DNA from: a virus
Reading direction: 5' to 3' (one strand)
IMG/VR virus record: IMGVR_UViG_3300009419_000001
Coordinates: 1 to 43,453 of that record
Length of the DNA stretch: 43,453 bases
The translations under genes were made by a program, and so were the position numbers. Below are positions 15,958 to 25,487 of this stretch, one piece after another (position 1 is the first letter of the stretch; every line of letters begins with the position of its first letter). The notes under the pieces were generated by a model, which did not search any database, was not told the origin of the DNA, and worked only from the letters and a program-made list of their open reading frames with translations.

Positions 15958-16995
15958 TTACACTCCGAGCATCTGTGCGATGCCAATAGGATAACGAATA
16001 ATAGCACCCCAAGTGCCACAAGATTTTTTCTGCTTGTAACTTGACGAACCAACAACAACGGCATGAGCGCGCATTTTTTCATTAAATGCAACTTCTGCCA
16101 CTTTCTTACCGTCTAAACTGTCAACAATCAACTGCACCAACTCACCACTACCTGTACTGTATTCAGGAGCAGTTTCAAAGCGCATATTTTTGAAGTTTGT
16201 ATTTAACAAAACTTTGACGTTATTGTTAAATTGGTTTGTTTTGTTCAACGCAAGCGCGGCAGTTGGCGACATGGCCAAAACCATCGGCGTATCAGCATCA
16301 ACAATGCCCTGAGTCTGTGTGATGACTTTAGCAACAATGCGTACAATGTCATCATAAACAGTTTGAGCAGTTGTACCGACTAACGACCATTGGGCTGTCG
16401 GCGTTAATGGTGCTGACAAATTAGGGTCATTTAATAAACCATAATTGCGTAAGCCACTTACGCCATAAAAATAAGACTTGTTTAACGCTTTGGCTAAAAC
16501 AAACGCACTGGCAATCTGCTTTTCAGAACCTAAACCAATTTGAGCATCGCCCGCAACTTCTAGCTCTAATTCGCCCCATTGGGTAAAGGTTTGGAAATTG
16601 TAGGAATCACGATAAATCCAATTCAAATTGGCTTCGCTCATGCCGTTTTCGCTGTAATCACCATAACTTGACACTTGGCCGATAGATTCAACTTGGCCAA
16701 ATTGCATTGTCTTAGTTGAAAACGAACCTTTTTTAATCTCACCACCAACAATCTGAGCGGCTTTCATTGGCGAAAACAATACGCGAATGACTTCGGGGTC
16801 AACGTATTGTGTCATCCATGCGGGAATACCCGCGTTTTGAGATTGGAACATTGCAGGCTGAGCATCTTGCGCCAATTTCATCGAAAAAGATGAATTGGTA
16901 TCAATAAAACCTTTAATGTTTGGAATAACCACGCCGCGAGCGACTAACTCGTCAGAACTGAACTTTTTGCCGTCTAAGGCCAACATTACGCCCAT
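15958..16995 (-). CDS. Major capsid protein (DUF2184)
   Basis: The product is about 345 aa. The start is taken at ATG 16995-16993, which has a GGGGTG ribosome site and lies 1 nt after the preceding stop. The family pattern is visible in SQNAGIPAWMTQYVDPEVIR, QVESIGQVSSYGDYSENGMS, NFQTFTQWGELELEVAGDAQ and the C-terminal GTWGAIIRYPIGIAQMLGV. It has the HK97-like fold of DUF2184 capsids and forms the head shell together with the cement protein encoded just upstream. Confidence 0.9.
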   Translation of the reverse strand: MGVMLALDGKKFSSDELVARGVVIPNIKGFIDTNSSFSMKLAQDAQPAMFQSQNAGIPAWMTQYVDPEVIRVLFSPMKAAQIVGGEIKKGSFSTKTMQFGQVESIGQVSSYGDYSENGMSEANLNWIYRDSYNFQTFTQWGELELEVAGDAQIGLGSEKQIASAFVLAKALNKSYFYGVSGLRNYGLLNDPNLSAPLTPTAQWSLVGTTAQTVYDDIVRIVAKVITQTQGIVDADTPMVLAMSPTAALALNKTNQFNNNVKVLLNTNFKNMRFETAPEYSTGSGELVQLIVDSLDGKKVAEVAFNEKMRAHAVVVGSSSYKQKKSCGTWGAIIRYPIGIAQMLGV

Positions 16996-16996
16996 A

Positions 16997-17692
16997 TTAA
17001 GCACCCCATGAAGAAATTTTAACTAATTCGCCTGCTAAAACAGGTTCGACCACTGACCATTTAGTCTCGACTGAGGCAATGGCGGTAATAGTGGTACTAG
17101 AGACGGTTTGGCTATTGTTGACAGTGTAAGTACCTGTACTGCCCGAACCTGTACCAAGCGCGATAATATAAGTACCTGCTGCAACGCCTGTACCTGTAAT
17201 TTGTTGGCCAACAACTAATGTACCGCTAAATACTCCGCTAACAGTTAATGTAGTGCCTGCAATTGCACCTGTCACACTAGCGGCTGCAATTGTTGCTCCT
17301 GCGGCGGCTGTTGAAATTCGACCATCTAACAAAGAAGCAAATACTTTTTGACCTTTGGTCGTGGCATTTGTTGCACGTACCCAAAAATCACCTTGATTAA
17401 ACAATGTCATTGGGCGGCTTGCAGGGATAACCATGCTTTGACCATCGCCGAATGTGGTAATACTGGCTTGCAATTCGTTAGCAACAAAGCCGCTCGGTGC
17501 GCCTGTACCTGTATTTAAAACAGTAGTATTAGTTGCATCTACCCACGCAAACCGGCCAACTGTCACGCCGCCTGTACCTGCAATCAATGCACCTTCACCC
17601 GCTAAAGTTGATGCGCGAGGATTTGTTGAAGCAAAACCACCTTCACGACCAGGTGCTTGATAAACATTAACCGAAGTTTGAAAATTACTCAT
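16997..17692 (-). CDS. Structural cement/decoration protein (Gp24-like)
   Basis: This 231-aa protein precedes the capsid gene. The N-terminus ([20 protein letters not shown], then [13 protein letters not shown]) is typical of capsid cement proteins of this phage group. Residues about 135-205 are a Gly/Thr/Ser repeat ([20 protein letters not shown], ending SSTTITA) that occurs as an inserted domain in many phage structural proteins. It probably decorates and stabilises the capsid. Confidence 0.75.
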   Translation of the reverse strand: MSNFQTSVNVYQAPGREGGFASTNPRASTLAGEGALIAGTGGVTVGRFAWVDATNTTVLNTGTGAPSGFVANELQASITTFGDGQSMVIPASRPMTLFNQGDFWVRATNATTKGQKVFASLLDGRISTAAAGATIAAASVTGAIAGTTLTVSGVFSGTLVVGQQITGTGVAAGTYIIALGTGSGSTGTYTVNNSQTVSSTTITAIASVETKWSVVEPVLAGELVKISSWGA

Positions 17693-17694
17693 TA

Positions 17695-18987
17695 TTAACC
17701 TCTCACTTTAACTTTAGCTGCCATTGGGAATGATTCAGCGAAAGCACCCGAAGATACAGCCGAATCCTGAGCCAACTTAGGCTTGTTTGTTTCACCAACT
17801 GTACACATAGCCTTAAACAATGCGCGATATGCTGATTTGTCAACGCCTGTTAAATCTACTTCTTTAGCATCTAACGCTAATTTATAAACGGCTTCGGCAG
17901 AATCTTGTGCAACAATATCACCAACCACATGATGCACGTCTTTTTCGGCTTGACGAATAGCTAATTGACGTTGACGCTCAGCATTAACTGCTGCACCGAT
18001 AGCCGAATCCATCGCGGTTTTACTCACTTTGTCATCGTCTTTGTCGTCATCTTTATCTTCGTCCTTAGCCATACGCGCCTTATATTCTTCGTCCGTTTCG
18101 TCATCGCGTTTGTCGCTGTCTTTAGCAACTGGCTCTTTTTCGTCCATTTCTTTGTCAGACTCAGCATCTGCCGCCAAAAGAATTACTTTTTTAAGCAAAA
18201 CAGGGTCAATAGCTGCATCTTTTGCCAATTTGTCTTTTGTTGCCAACACGATTGCATTGGCAATACGGTCTGCATCGGATTCAATTGTTTTTGCTTTTGG
18301 CAAACCAACAATCTTTTTTAAATCAATACTAGCGTCTGCGGCTAATACTGGCATGAGAAACGCACTCAAACCAGCTTTTACCGCCACCGCTTTGCGTGAC
18401 GTTTTACTCATATCAAAAGCCTCTAAAAAAGGGTTTTTATCACCCACAACAACGTCCGAACCTGCCCGACCAGATTCAACAATAGCGATATGATTACCGA
18501 CAATGTCAGTCATCACACCATCATAACTCATACCGTCATAACTGCCACTTTTCATAATTGGCACATAACGATACCCGCAACTAATCTCTTTTTGTGCGCT
18601 TTGTTCAATCGCTGCAATAGCCACGCTGTCATAAATCACTAAACTATTATCAACGTAAGGCGCGTTATATACCGCATCATCTCCGCTAAACCCGATTAAA
18701 TACGGCTTGAAGTCTTTGTCTGTTAAACCAACAAATACAGGTTCGTGTTTGGATAAAATAGGAAGTTTGTTAAAGGTATGCGCGGATTTTTCTAGTTCTT
18801 GTGGGTCACGCAATAAGTTATAAACTGTGTTTGCGTCTAACCCTAATTCTTTATAATTCGGGATTTCGTGGCCAAAATAAGGACATACCATCGCTTTAGT
18901 AATGTGACTAATAGCGACATGGAGCTTGCCGTCTTGGTCAACTTTTCGGACTGTTGCCTTATCAAAAGCTAAAACGTCTTTTTTCAT
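17695..18987 (-). CDS. DUF2213 head maturation/scaffold protein
   Basis: The product is about 430 aa. The start is ATG 18987, which gives the family-like opening [18 protein letters not shown]. The N-terminal domain (through about residue 190) has [12 protein letters not shown] and [20 protein letters not shown], typical of DUF2213, a probable prohead protease. The second half is very acidic and helical ([20 protein letters not shown]), like a scaffold. Position before the capsid genes fits a protease-scaffold fusion. Confidence 0.8.
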   Translation of the reverse strand: MKKDVLAFDKATVRKVDQDGKLHVAISHITKAMVCPYFGHEIPNYKELGLDANTVYNLLRDPQELEKSAHTFNKLPILSKHEPVFVGLTDKDFKPYLIGFSGDDAVYNAPYVDNSLVIYDSVAIAAIEQSAQKEISCGYRYVPIMKSGSYDGMSYDGVMTDIVGNHIAIVESGRAGSDVVVGDKNPFLEAFDMSKTSRKAVAVKAGLSAFLMPVLAADASIDLKKIVGLPKAKTIESDADRIANAIVLATKDKLAKDAAIDPVLLKKVILLAADAESDKEMDEKEPVAKDSDKRDDETDEEYKARMAKDEDKDDDKDDDKVSKTAMDSAIGAAVNAERQRQLAIRQAEKDVHHVVGDIVAQDSAEAVYKLALDAKEVDLTGVDKSAYRALFKAMCTVGETNKPKLAQDSAVSSGAFAESFPMAAKVKVRG

Positions 18988-19043
18988 AATTAAAAACTTC
19001 AATCAATTACTGATAATATATAGCTAAAAACTATTAAGCGCAA

Positions 19044-19850
19044 CTAATCAATAAAACCTGAAATGACTGGACGCGCAAAACAGCGGCAATTTATCTCGAC
19101 ACTGGGAAACGTCCACTTATTATCTAAAAACATTCCTTTGTCTAAATCGTATATTTTGCCATCAGCTTTAACATGGCTTGGTCTTGGCACTTTGCCCGCG
19201 TGTGAATGCTTCCACACGGCTTGTGTGATACCTAAGTCCTGCTGTCTTTGACGTGTGATAAGTTGAGTCGCTTTGTTATTTTGGTCTCTTGCAATCAGCT
19301 TTGCCCTACGCTCGGTCATGCCGAACCGTGTTTTTAATTCATCGGTTAGGGTGGCTAGGTCACGTCCTGTTTGCACGAAATTAGTAACGAGTGTTTCAAT
19401 TTGCGCCAAATTGTTTACGGTCATATTGGTTATTAAATTAACCTGCTCTGACACATGAGCATCAAAAACTGTTTGCATGGATTGCGTCATTTTAAAAGGC
19501 ACGGTAAAACCCGCATCTTTTAGCGACTGCTTTAATTGTTGGTCTGTCATGTTTAGCGTTTGGCTTGTGTGCCATTCTGCTAATTTTTGCGCTCCGACTT
19601 TTAAATTACTTAACCATCGCTTCGATAGCTCTTTCATCATCTGTTGCAGTTTTTTAAATGGATTAGCGTCTTGAGCTATCTCATTATCAAACTGCTTATA
19701 TGACGATGACAGCCAATATAAAATACTGTCATTCATTTCATTAACGAGTTTAAGCAATCGTTTGCGATAAATAGCTTCTATCCGCGCATTTGAGCGAATA
19801 GGGCGCAATACAATCGGCTTGCCTGTGGGTGATACGAGTTTATTCATCAT
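19044..19850 (-). CDS. Head morphogenesis (minor head) protein, SPP1 gp7/Mu gpF-like
   Basis: A 268-aa mostly helical protein downstream of the portal. The family signature is the C-terminal SHAGKVPRPSHVKADGKIYD, followed by FPSVEINCRCFARPVI with the conserved CRC, which binds metal in some members. The N-terminal part is long helices with QNNKATQLITRQRQQDLGIT. It acts in procapsid assembly. It overlaps the portal gene by 11 nt. Confidence 0.8.
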   Translation of the reverse strand: MMNKLVSPTGKPIVLRPIRSNARIEAIYRKRLLKLVNEMNDSILYWLSSSYKQFDNEIAQDANPFKKLQQMMKELSKRWLSNLKVGAQKLAEWHTSQTLNMTDQQLKQSLKDAGFTVPFKMTQSMQTVFDAHVSEQVNLITNMTVNNLAQIETLVTNFVQTGRDLATLTDELKTRFGMTERRAKLIARDQNNKATQLITRQRQQDLGITQAVWKHSHAGKVPRPSHVKADGKIYDLDKGMFLDNKWTFPSVEINCRCFARPVISGFID

Positions 19851-21291
19851 CTTCTAAATCCGTATCATCGTTAAATTCTAAACCATGATAGGGGCTTTTT
19901 TTGTCAGATGCGATACGGGTCAAAGCATCATTGGGTGTAATGATGCCTTGACCTATCAACACCGCGTCCGTGTTTGCGTCCATTTGTCTAATTTCTGCCT
20001 GTTCTTTTTCGTTCATCTCACGCAATGGCACAAACTCAAAAGTAATCTCGTTATCAATCTCACCAAAAAGGGACAATTGCATAACATCTAAGACTTTCTT
20101 TAGGTTTGGCTTAAATAATAACTCTTGCAATGAGTGAATTGTTGTTTCAAAAACAAGAATTTCACCCTCACTCGATGCGTTCAAGCCTTGTGGTGTAATG
20201 CCCAAAAAGAAAACTAAAGGAATAGAGGACACACTCGACATATGCTCTTGCGCTTGAGCTTGTAAAGAGTCAAGCGTTGATAATGGCGTGTTAATTTGCG
20301 CTAATTCTTCGGTCTCTTTATCAATTGCAAAACAGCCGCGATTGTCACGGACTCGATTCATTAAGTCGATGCGATTGAATAAATCCGCGCCTGAATCACC
20401 CGACAAAGTATCCTGCATATTAGTCTTTAAGACTGACAGGCTAAACGAGTGAATTAAATCGCCTACACTATTTCGCGTCCTAATCCAATTATCAACGTAA
20501 GGCTCGGCCATTTGTGACAATGCCAATCCACCGAAATTATAAGCAGCTTTCAGAATATCGGGAACTTCACGGCTTACAAATGTCATTAAACGCGATTCAT
20601 GTACGGTTGTACCCATGACATACCACTTATGAGGCTTGTAATAATCAGCGCGTAACGGTCTATCGGAATTGTAGGCTGCGGGATAAGTCCATATCGGCTC
20701 AATGACATTGAAGCCGACTAAGCTGTCTTTTTTAATCTTGGCAGGACTCATAAGTAAGATTGTTTCTAGCTCTGCTGAATCCTCGCTTGCTAACTGACCA
20801 TCGGGTTTTTTGATGTCGATATAGATTTGACCGCGACCATAAAGGCCGTCCATCTCTGCCGCTTCTCTAAAGCGTTCGCGTACTTCTAAACGTTCTAGCT
20901 CGGCCTCAATTTGTTTAATTTTGTCGGACTTGTCAGTATTACCCGTACAAATAACGCGAATCCATTTGCGGGTCATCTCACGCGCAATGACTTCGGACAT
21001 TTTTCTAAATTCAGGACGTTGAGCTAACTGCGATAAATACGGATAGCCTTTAAACGTGGTGTCTGACCACCCCATAAACGATGTGTTTAGATAGTTATAA
21101 TCGGTGCTATCCATGGCTAAGACGGCCTTTTCTTTGTCTTTAGGAATAACGCCGCTTGGTGGTATGTATTGCTCAAACTGATTAACAGGCTCATTGCTAT
21201 CATTTGCTAATAACACACGATTCACCTTTAACCCTGCTTTTGGTGGTGGCGATGGTTGCACTCTCACTTGTTTACGTTGTCTCTTGTTCAT
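19840..21291 (-). CDS. Portal protein (DUF1073)
   Basis: A 483-aa portal of the DUF1073 type. Family features are DYNYLNTSFMGWSDTTFKGY near residue 65, then a PEFRKMSEVIAREMTRKWIR helix, MSPAKIKKDSLVGFNVIEPI, PLVFFLGITPQGLNASSEGE and the C-terminal EIRQMDANTDAVLIGQGIIT. It forms the dodecameric DNA channel. It is 4-nt coupled to the large terminase gene upstream. The Pro-rich basic N-terminus probably contacts terminase. Confidence 0.85.
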   Translation of the reverse strand: MNKRQRKQVRVQPSPPPKAGLKVNRVLLANDSNEPVNQFEQYIPPSGVIPKDKEKAVLAMDSTDYNYLNTSFMGWSDTTFKGYPYLSQLAQRPEFRKMSEVIAREMTRKWIRVICTGNTDKSDKIKQIEAELERLEVRERFREAAEMDGLYGRGQIYIDIKKPDGQLASEDSAELETILLMSPAKIKKDSLVGFNVIEPIWTYPAAYNSDRPLRADYYKPHKWYVMGTTVHESRLMTFVSREVPDILKAAYNFGGLALSQMAEPYVDNWIRTRNSVGDLIHSFSLSVLKTNMQDTLSGDSGADLFNRIDLMNRVRDNRGCFAIDKETEELAQINTPLSTLDSLQAQAQEHMSSVSSIPLVFFLGITPQGLNASSEGEILVFETTIHSLQELLFKPNLKKVLDVMQLSLFGEIDNEITFEFVPLREMNEKEQAEIRQMDANTDAVLIGQGIITPNDALTRIASDKKSPYHGLEFNDDTDLEDDE

Positions 21292-22508
21292 GCTCGCCTC
21301 AATAATTCGGGGTTAATTCGTAACGGTTGTTTGCGCGTAACGTGTGGTTCAATCGCGTATCGTAACGCATCGGCATAATGATTGTTTTTGTCTTCAATGT
21401 CGGTTGTCGGTTCATCATTATCATCTGTTTTGTAGCTATACGCTGCCAATTCTGCAAAACAACATTCAGCGTCTGGGTGAATGATAATACTCTTAAATGT
21501 TTGCAAAAACACGATACCATCTTCTACGCTCCCTTTCCACTTTGTACACCCTTTAATCAATGGTATCTGTTTTTTAACCTTTGATATAGTCTCAGGACGC
21601 GCACAATCAGCCCTTGACGTATATTTAAGCACATTTGGCACATGGTTTAATAGCCATTGCGCGGTATCATCTAATTCTAGTCCGACTTTTGATGCAGCAT
21701 TGCGAATATACAAGCACTCGTTAAAAATATACGCCTCAATAATGGCTGTAGGGTCAACACTAAATCCCCAGTCTATGCCGATGTATGGGGTGCTAAACGT
21801 GTTATTAACTTCAAAATGTTCTATTTTCAGCTTTTTGGCCAAGATAGAGTTATCACTGATTTTTAGGAATTGCCCGCCCCATATCCACGCATATCTACCC
21901 GCATCGCCGCGCATATCGCGTAAACGTTGATTGTTTAGCGACTCAGGAAACCACGGGTTATCCTGCCAGTTGATTGTAATATGTAATGTGCGCTCGTCTT
22001 TTTGAGCAACAAACTGTTGCCATGTTGCATCTGCCTCGAATCGTGGGTTAAACACAACATAAAAACGGACTTTACCATAACGTGGCGTAGGTTTTAGATA
22101 TGACCATGAGTTGTCTGTGATGTTTTCGGCTTCGTCTGTCAATACGCATCTTAATTTATTGATTGACTTGATAGACGTGATGTTTGATTTTAACCCTGCA
22201 AAGATGAAACGCGAACCTGTGCATAAATTGGTTATTTCGTTATTGAGAATCTTAAAATACTTGTCTAGTTTGTATTTGGTGATAGTGCTAACGATGGTTG
22301 CATATAATGAATCGCTAATCGACTTTTGAATCTCACGACAGCATAGAATCACACCGTCATCAATAAAAGACTCGGCTATACCAATACAGGCCAAAGCCTC
22401 AGACTTTGCACCACCTCGCCCACCCTCCCAAACAATCACGTCATATTGGTTAGTTGTTAGGTTCACAAATGATGGGTGTAACTTTTCGGGATAACTAAAG
22501 TTAATCAT
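21288..22508 (-). CDS. terL: Terminase large subunit
   Basis: This 406-aa packaging motor has a Walker A-like site EGGRGGAKS (residues 28-36) and Walker B LTDEAE (Asp125, Glu126). The C-terminal RNase H-like nuclease begins at IGIDWGF (Asp246) and has a late acidic site in HYADALRYAIEPH. It belongs to the PBSX/Terminase_3-like group by pattern. It cuts the concatemer and pumps DNA into the procapsid. It overlaps the small subunit gene by 8 nt. Confidence 0.92.
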   Translation of the reverse strand: MINFSYPEKLHPSFVNLTTNQYDVIVWEGGRGGAKSEALACIGIAESFIDDGVILCCREIQKSISDSLYATIVSTITKYKLDKYFKILNNEITNLCTGSRFIFAGLKSNITSIKSINKLRCVLTDEAENITDNSWSYLKPTPRYGKVRFYVVFNPRFEADATWQQFVAQKDERTLHITINWQDNPWFPESLNNQRLRDMRGDAGRYAWIWGGQFLKISDNSILAKKLKIEHFEVNNTFSTPYIGIDWGFSVDPTAIIEAYIFNECLYIRNAASKVGLELDDTAQWLLNHVPNVLKYTSRADCARPETISKVKKQIPLIKGCTKWKGSVEDGIVFLQTFKSIIIHPDAECCFAELAAYSYKTDDNDEPTTDIEDKNNHYADALRYAIEPHVTRKQPLRINPELLRRA

Positions 22509-22977
22509 CTTTAGGTTTGACGGGATTAAAGTTGAAAACAGGCGGCTGTAGTGCTGTGCCGTCTTTGCCTGTGTGTTCGTTTTGTACTTTATCAGATAAC
22601 CCTAACTCTCTAGCGATGATATTAGCGTTTAGTAGGTCAGCCGCCGCGCCTGTGAATTTTTGATTATAGATTATTTCTTCAACTTCTTTTGTGATACGGA
22701 AAAAATCGGGATTATTTCTATAGTTTTCCCAAGTTGTTCTATCAATATCAAGAAAAACACAAAGGCCGCCAATAGTCATAGCTCGCATTTTTGCTATGGT
22801 GTCTTTGGTGATAACGCCTTGACTGTGAAATATCTTTTCTTCATACAGTGGATTATTTTCAACCCATTGAAAATACTCGTAGCAAGCCTCGCGCAATTGT
22901 TCAGCGTCTTTAAAAATCGGATTTCGGCCATGAGATGACCTTGCAAGCCAAAACTTATTACCCGCTTGAAACTGCAT
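22501..22977 (-). CDS. terS: Terminase small subunit
   Basis: This 159-aa protein precedes terL. It resembles the gp3-like small terminases: LREACYEYFQWVENNPLYEE, AMTIGGLCVFLDIDRTTWEN (the helix-turn-helix DNA-recognition part), and TGAAADLLNANIIARELGLS before a short tail. It recognises the packaging start and loads the large subunit. The start is ATG 22977; an earlier GTG at 22983 is possible. It follows the lysis-type membrane genes. Confidence 0.85.
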   Translation of the reverse strand: MQFQAGNKFWLARSSHGRNPIFKDAEQLREACYEYFQWVENNPLYEEKIFHSQGVITKDTIAKMRAMTIGGLCVFLDIDRTTWENYRNNPDFFRITKEVEEIIYNQKFTGAAADLLNANIIARELGLSDKVQNEHTGKDGTALQPPVFNFNPVKPKDD

Positions 22978-22979
22978 AA

Positions 22980-23072
22980 TCACCCCAAACCTTTAACAAA
23001 AACCCACATCAATAAAAACGGAAAGCTGACCATTGCCCAAAGCATATAAATCACAAAATAATTAGGCTTCAT
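22980..23072 (-). CDS. Small membrane protein (30 aa)
   Basis: A 30-codon gene with ATG 23072-23070 in an ATGA overlap with the stop of the holin-like gene, ending TGA 22982-22980. Nearly the whole product is one hydrophobic helix (YFVIYMLWAMVSFPFLLMWV) with a short charged end. Position after the holin-like gene suggests a lysis accessory, but the size gives no family evidence. Confidence 0.5.
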   Translation of the reverse strand: MKPNYFVIYMLWAMVSFPFLLMWVFVKGLG

Positions 23073-23284
23073 TTTTTTCGCCATTCACTAAAAGAATGTT
23101 TCAGCTTTGGCAATAATATAATAATCTGTATCAATGTATAAAGAATCGTTGCCATAATTAGCCAATCCTGCAACTGTACCCCCGCTAGTGTTAGCCCACT
23201 AACAAGCACAGGTGGTGATGTTTTTGCAACTGCCATACTTAAACCACTTTCTAGGTGTTGAGATGAATCGGCGACATTACTCAT
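23069..23284 (-). CDS. Holin-like protein
   Basis: A 71-aa protein starting at ATG 23284, with a GAGAG ribosome site about 10 nt upstream; ATG 23293 is an alternative. It has a hydrophilic N-terminus, the segment VSGLTLAGVQLQDWLIMATI leading into one strong membrane helix, and a basic tail ending WRKK. This resembles the HP1-type phage holin pattern. Together with the neighbouring small membrane proteins it may form the lysis pore for the M15 endolysin encoded upstream in the same strand. Confidence 0.6.
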   Translation of the reverse strand: MSNVADSSQHLESGLSMAVAKTSPPVLVSGLTLAGVQLQDWLIMATILYTLIQIIILLPKLKHSFSEWRKK

Positions 23285-23444
23285 TGTTACCATTCTCTCT
23301 CATTAAAATACCAATAGCAGCAAACACGGCACTGGCTGTCAACGCATGAGCAGTAAACGCGGGTACACTCGCCAAAGCTGCACTAGCCGCGCTCAGGCTT
23401 GCCCACGTTGAGGCTTCTTTTAGTCTTGCAATCATGTACTTCAT
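23277..23444 (-). CDS. Small hydrophobic protein, putative holin partner
   Basis: A 55-codon gene (ATG 23444-23442, TAA 23279-23277) overlapping the holin-like start as ATGAGTAA. The product has a short basic N-terminus, an Ala/Ser-rich hydrophobic helix (WASLSAASAALASVPAF), a second helix (ALTASAVFAAIGILM) and a charged tail. Two short helices and the location suggest a holin or antiholin. No family was identified with certainty. Confidence 0.5.
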   Translation of the reverse strand: MKYMIARLKEASTWASLSAASAALASVPAFTAHALTASAVFAAIGILMRENGNNE

Positions 23445-23501
23445 GTTATACCCCTAATCGGTTTTGTCTAACAATATACCACACGATAAATTTTAGGCAA
23501 T

Positions 23502-23521
23502 AAAAAAGCCGCGTGTGCGGC
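23502..23521 (-). terminator. Rho-independent terminator
   Basis: On the minus strand GCCGC-ACAC-GCGGC is followed directly by TTTTTT. It lies 30 nt after the end of the Rha-like gene and closes the 23.5-25.5 kb minus-strand unit. Confidence 0.85.
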
Positions 23522-23551
23522 ATAAAAGGGGCTTCCTGCCCTAGCGATATT

Positions 23552-24067
23552 CTAAGATAACTTTAACTGTATCAAAATATCAGTGACTCGGTCTTTGCAC
23601 AATCTGTAAATATCTTTGTAGTGTAACTCGGCTTTTAACCCGTCACGGATAGCAATCTCAACGATAGTTTCAGCTAATTTTAAAAGCTGTAATTGTCTAG
23701 CGTCCATTTTGTCGCGCTGACCTGCCTCAATACCTAATGCATTATTTGTCATCTTTGTAATGTTTGAATAATACATTTCAGGTTTTGAGCTTCCACTGGC
23801 TTTTGCATACTCAATTAAATGCTTGATTGCGTCTGTCTCTAATCGCCTTACTTGTTTACCATCTAACCGCGCTATATCTCGCTCGGCTAATTGTTTACGC
23901 GCATCACGAAAAGCCTTAACAAGTTTTAGTTTGGACTGAACCGCTTTGTTATTATTTTGCATTAAGGTAAGCAAAAAATAACACTGGTCTTCATTGAGCA
24001 AAAAATAACGGGTAGCACCACCGCCATGTTGCCCCTCTAATCTTGCTTCCGTAAATTCGGGGAGCAA
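23552..24067 (-). pseudogene. 5'-truncated Rha-like phage regulator
   Basis: The frame encodes about 170 residues that look like the C-terminal two thirds of Rha-type phage regulatory proteins: TRYFLLNEDQCYFLLTLMQN, then VQSKLKLVKAFRDARKQLAE and a long helical tail. The usual N-terminal DNA-binding part (IA..TGKRH..) is missing. The first in-frame ATG is well inside the conserved region. Upstream the frame stays open only to the stop codon of the GIY-YIG gene. A TTG start at 24067 is possible but has no ribosome site. The GIY-YIG gene seems to have replaced the 5' half. Confidence 0.65.
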
Positions 24068-24100
24068 GCCTAAAGACTTCCTTGTCGGTGATGTTCTTTT

Positions 24101-24706
24101 CTAAAACTCTAAAGCTGGAAATTTCTTAAATGTCCCATCTAAGTTTCTTTCTCTTAATTTTGCCCTTTCAGAAGGTGAATCTCTTTTTTCAAATGTACTG
24201 TTACTTTGCAGTATATACCCCCTACAACTGTATTGTTGTTTAGTGATAGTCCTTCGTATATCACAAGGATTTACTAATAAATCTTTTGAGCATTCTTTTA
24301 TTGAATCCCAAGACAAACACAACTCGCCATTTAAATTAAAAGCATACACTTTCTTCTTGTTCTTTTCCTGTGATTTTCTTTGTTTTTCTATGACCTCTTT
24401 TGTTCCTTTTCCACCTTGTCCACCGCTCATTATGTTATATCCATTGTTATCATTTGTTGTTTTGTAAAATTCAATCCAATACTTTTCTTTTTCGTCCAAA
24501 TGTCCTAAATCACATTTTTCAATAATATCGAAAACAAAAGAATCAATCCCGTTTTTATTAAACGATGATTGCAAATGCCTGTTGTGATGTCGTTTAGCTT
24601 TTAATTTTCGTATGTGTTCTTTTTTTCTTATTTCAAAGTCAGTTGTTTTACCAATGTAAATTTTATTAGTTACATTGTTTTTTATAGCATAAATACCGAT
24701 AATCAT
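24101..24706 (-). CDS. GIY-YIG homing endonuclease
   Basis: A 201-aa enzyme with the nuclease motif at its N-terminus: GIYAI (4-8) and YIGKT (17-21), then an Arg at 27 and a KEHIRKLKAKRHHNRHLQSS helix. The C-terminal half (GGQGGKGTKEVIEKQRKSQE and a basic SERAKLRERN segment) looks like NUMOD-type DNA-binding modules. The start ATG 24706 has AAAAGG upstream. The gene is visibly more AT-rich than its flanks. It is a selfish element that cuts cognate DNA to spread. It abuts the broken Rha-like gene. Confidence 0.85.
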   Translation of the reverse strand: MIIGIYAIKNNVTNKIYIGKTTDFEIRKKEHIRKLKAKRHHNRHLQSSFNKNGIDSFVFDIIEKCDLGHLDEKEKYWIEFYKTTNDNNGYNIMSGGQGGKGTKEVIEKQRKSQEKNKKKVYAFNLNGELCLSWDSIKECSKDLLVNPCDIRRTITKQQYSCRGYILQSNSTFEKRDSPSERAKLRERNLDGTFKKFPALEF

Positions 24707-24740
24707 AAAATGGCCTTTTGGTGAAAAAGTGGTTGAAATG

Positions 24741-24788
24741 AAGCAACAGGTGAGAACCACTCACTTTTCGACCGCCGTCTAGTTGCCT
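24741..24788 (-). ncRNA. Three-way-junction RNA motif, copy A
   Basis: On the minus strand P1 is AGGCAAC/GUUGCUU (5 Watson-Crick pairs plus a wobble). Then come UA, P2 GAC-GGCG-GUC, GAAAA, P3 GUGAG-UGGUU-CUCAC, and CU before the P1 return. It lies between the endolysin and the GIY-YIG gene, 35 nt before the latter's start. The order and constant nucleotides match copies B and C. Confidence 0.55.
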
Positions 24789-24814
24789 GATAATTATAAC
24801 ATATAATCAGTTTT

Positions 24815-25234
24815 TTAAATTGATTTTAGTTGAAAGTGCATGCCATCGGGTTTAGAAAACAACCCGCCCCAATCAAAACCCGCATCTGTAAAACACTTAA
24901 CAAACTTTGTGCTTAATGTCGGCTTTTTACCATATCCATTAGTCGCAGCATTAACATCAATTGCAACGCCCCATGAGTGCAGCGAGTACGATTCAGGATT
25001 GCTTCTTTTGCCGCGAATATTAAAACACCCGTCCCATGTTTTTAACTCGCTTGCCGCGCCTGTATTGATTAGATTTTGAAATGCTAACGTCAAAGGCTTG
25101 ACCATGTCTTTATTGCAATAAATACGCTTCGGGATTGCGCCCACTTCTAACTCTTTTGGAACGTCCCACAAAACCATACTTTTCTCAGCTTTAGGGTCGC
25201 CGTATTTTTTAAAACATTTAGCTGCTGTTAGCAT
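24815..25234 (-). CDS. Endolysin, M15-type peptidase (D-Ala-D-Ala carboxypeptidase/L-Ala-D-Glu peptidase fold)
   Basis: A 139-aa peptidoglycan peptidase. The zinc ligands of the M15 family are visible: His86 and Asp93 in SLHSWGVAIDVN, and His133 in PDGMHFQ. The start is ATG 25234, preceded by an AAGGCGG ribosome site 8 nt away. The product is soluble, with no signal, so it would need the holin to reach the wall. It lies upstream of the holin-like cluster in the same direction. Confidence 0.85.
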   Translation of the reverse strand: MLTAAKCFKKYGDPKAEKSMVLWDVPKELEVGAIPKRIYCNKDMVKPLTLAFQNLINTGAASELKTWDGCFNIRGKRSNPESYSLHSWGVAIDVNAATNGYGKKPTLSTKFVKCFTDAGFDWGGLFSKPDGMHFQLKSI

Positions 25235-25247
25235 AATCAAAACCGCC

Positions 25248-25463
25248 TTAAATCGTATTATTAACAAAATCGCGTAACTGGCTTTCGTGGCATCCACAAA
25301 ACCATTTGCGCTCAGATAAGCCACGAATCAACAAAACAAACTTATCATCATTTGAGCTTCTAACATCATTGAGATTACGGCTTGTGATGACATGGCCAGT
25401 TAGATTGCTAGTAAAAATCGCCACGCCCTGAATTATATCTAAACTCACACCCTCGCTAACCAT
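25248..25463 (-). CDS. Hypothetical protein
   Basis: A 71-aa product starting at ATG 25463, with GGGG about 9 nt upstream, and ending 13 nt before the endolysin start. The C-terminal half has KWFCGCHESQLRDFV with a CxC pair; no other motif is visible. It is the first gene after a candidate minus-strand promoter (25488-25515) and is probably co-transcribed with the endolysin. The function is unknown. Confidence 0.55.
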   Translation of the reverse strand: MVSEGVSLDIIQGVAIFTSNLTGHVITSRNLNDVRSSNDDKFVLLIRGLSERKWFCGCHESQLRDFVNNTI

Positions 25464-25487
25464 GATTTTAGCCCCGTGTTTTTTACT

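Noticed and set aside
19840-21291. Anti-CBASS (Acb1) label for the DUF1073 gene
   Set aside because: Databases sometimes attach this name to DUF1073. The position between terminase and head genes, the length and the motifs are those of a portal protein.
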